This document shows positions 4,515 through 5,378 of a stretch of DNA of 5,378 bases, piece after piece. The DNA lies in contig JADGMZ010000102.1 of assembly GCA_015234495.1 (NCBI GenBank), positions 1 through 5,378 of the forward strand, in the 5' to 3' direction. The notes beneath the pieces are model-generated. The model was given only the letters and a program-made list of their open reading frames with translations, was not told where the DNA came from and did not search any database. Source of the stretch: Brevundimonas sp. Its GTDB lineage: Bacteria; Pseudomonadota; Alphaproteobacteria; Caulobacterales; Caulobacteraceae. The translations under genes were made by a program, and so were the position numbers. How positions within the stretch are numbered: the stretch's first letter is position 1; the number at the start of each line of letters is the position of its first letter.

Positions 4515-5378
4515 TCAGTTTTCGCCGCGCTGGTCGCGCTTGCCCAGCACGCGCAGGCGCAGGGCGTTGAGCTTGATGAAGCCGGCGGCGTCCTTCTGGT
4601 CGTAGGCCACGGCGCCGTCCTCAAAGGTGACCAGCTCCTGGTCGTACAGGCTCTCGGCGCTCTCGCGGCCGATGACGGTGGCGTTGCCCTTGTAGAGCTT
4701 GACCCGGACCGCGCCCGAGACCTTCTGCTGGCTGTGGTCGATGGCCGCCTGCAGCATCTCGCGCTCGGGCGAGAACCAGAAGCCGTTGTAGATCAGGTGG
4801 GCGTATTTGACCGCCAGCTCGTCCTTCAGGTGCATGGCCCCGCCGTCGAGGGTGATCGACTCCATGCCGCGGTGGGCGGCCAGCAGGATGGTCCCGCCAG
4901 GGGTCTCGTAGACGCCGCGCGACTTCATCCCGACGAAGCGGTTCTCGACCAGGTCGAGGCGGCCGATGCCGTTGTCGTGGCCGTACTGGTTCAACGCAGT
5001 CAGCAGGGTCGCCGGGCTCATGGCCTCGCCGTTGATCGAGACGGCGTCGCCGCGTTCGAAGCCGATGGTGATGACGGTCGCCCGGTCCGGCGCCTCCTCG
5101 GGCGAGAGGGTGCGCTGGTGGACGAATTCGGGGGCCTCCACCGCCGGGTCTTCCAGCACCTTGCCCTCGGAGGAGGAGTGCAGAAGGTTGGCGTCGACGC
5201 TGAACGGGGCCTCGCCGCGCTTGTCCTTGGAGATCGGGATCTGGTGCTTCTCGGCGAAGTCGAGCAGGTGCTCGCGCGAGCGGAAGGTCCATTCGCGCCA
5301 CGGGGCGATGACCCGGATGTCCGGTTCAAGCGCATAGTAGCCGAGCTCGAAGCGGACCTGGTCGTTGCCCTTGCCGGT
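4515..5378 (-). CDS. argG: Argininosuccinate synthase, C-terminal about 70% (5' end outside window)
   Basis: ArgG joins citrulline and aspartate, using ATP, to form argininosuccinate, the penultimate step of arginine biosynthesis; it is a cytoplasmic homotetramer. The frame is open from the window edge, where it reads [17 protein letters not shown], the conserved block found roughly 115-120 residues into full-length ArgG. The visible 287 residues plus that missing part match the usual length of about 400-410. Other family blocks follow in order: PWREW (in [10 protein letters not shown]), [42 protein letters not shown] (with the Glu and Tyr that contact citrulline in this family), [35 protein letters not shown] and [12 protein letters not shown]. 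The ATG at 5157-5159 is internal, not the start. The stop is TGA at 4517-4515. Nothing suggests damage. Confidence 0.97.
   Translation of the reverse strand, partial: TGKGNDQVRFELGYYALEPDIRVIAPWREWTFRSREHLLDFAEKHQIPISKDKRGEAPFSVDANLLHSSSEGKVLEDPAVEAPEFVHQRTLSPEEAPDRATVITIGFERGDAVSINGEAMSPATLLTALNQYGHDNGIGRLDLVENRFVGMKSRGVYETPGGTILLAAHRGMESITLDGGAMHLKDELAVKYAHLIYNGFWFSPEREMLQAAIDHSQQKVSGAVRVKLYKGNATVIGRESAESLYDQELVTFEDGAVAYDQKDAAGFIKLNALRLRVLGKRDQRGEN

Noticed and set aside
4621..5301. 226-codon minus-strand frame inside argG
   Set aside because: An out-of-frame reading of argG rich in Arg and Pro; the argG frame carries all family motifs.
2582..5378. A functional arginine biosynthesis and export module (argG with the LysE-type exporter)
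   Set aside because: LysE/RhtB members have varied substrates, two unrelated genes and hairpins lie between them, and nothing in the sequence indicates arginine export or shared regulation.

Overview
The window is uniformly GC-rich and gene-dense, with short intergenic gaps. Its gene content points to an alphaproteobacterium of the Caulobacterales (Caulobacter/Brevundimonas/Phenylobacterium type). The pointers are a free-standing ProXp-ala tRNA-editing protein, a lipoprotein resembling the Caulobacter CC0125/CC1285 family, an EcfG-type promoter (GGAAC-N16-CGTT), and short palindromic repeats built on CCTCGGGCTTGACCCGAGG. The genus is inferred from these features, not proven. I see no phage, transposase, CRISPR, tRNA or rRNA.

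Left part (1-1950): the 3' end of an unrecognised plus-strand gene (to 338) converges on a ProXp-ala/YbaK-type editing protein (minus, 525-1046). A doublet of inverted 29-bp palindromic repeats separates them. The editing gene is divergent, across only 51 bp, from a DUF6065-family gene (plus, 1098-1838). That gene in turn converges on the lipoprotein gene. The 112-bp gap there is nearly filled by a second inverted-repeat structure built of 7-bp tandem units.

Right part (1951-5378): five consecutive minus-strand genes. In transcription order they are argG (argininosuccinate synthase, N-terminus outside the window), two small Ala-rich exported proteins, a LysE/RhtB-type exporter, and the lipoprotein. 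The two exported proteins appear to be divergent tandem paralogues. Gaps are 102, 102, 43 and 82 bp. Hairpins lie 8 nt past the stops of argG and of the first exported protein, which suggests separate transcription units. The lipoprotein has its own well-placed EcfG/SigT-like promoter, so it is probably a general-stress-response gene rather than a passive member of an operon.

Most of the window is ordinary chromosomal housekeeping and hypothetical content; no new defence, mobile or biosynthetic system is visible. The items most worth a second look are the predicted stress promoter of the lipoprotein, the tandem secreted paralogues, and the two inverted-repeat structures, one at each convergent gene junction.
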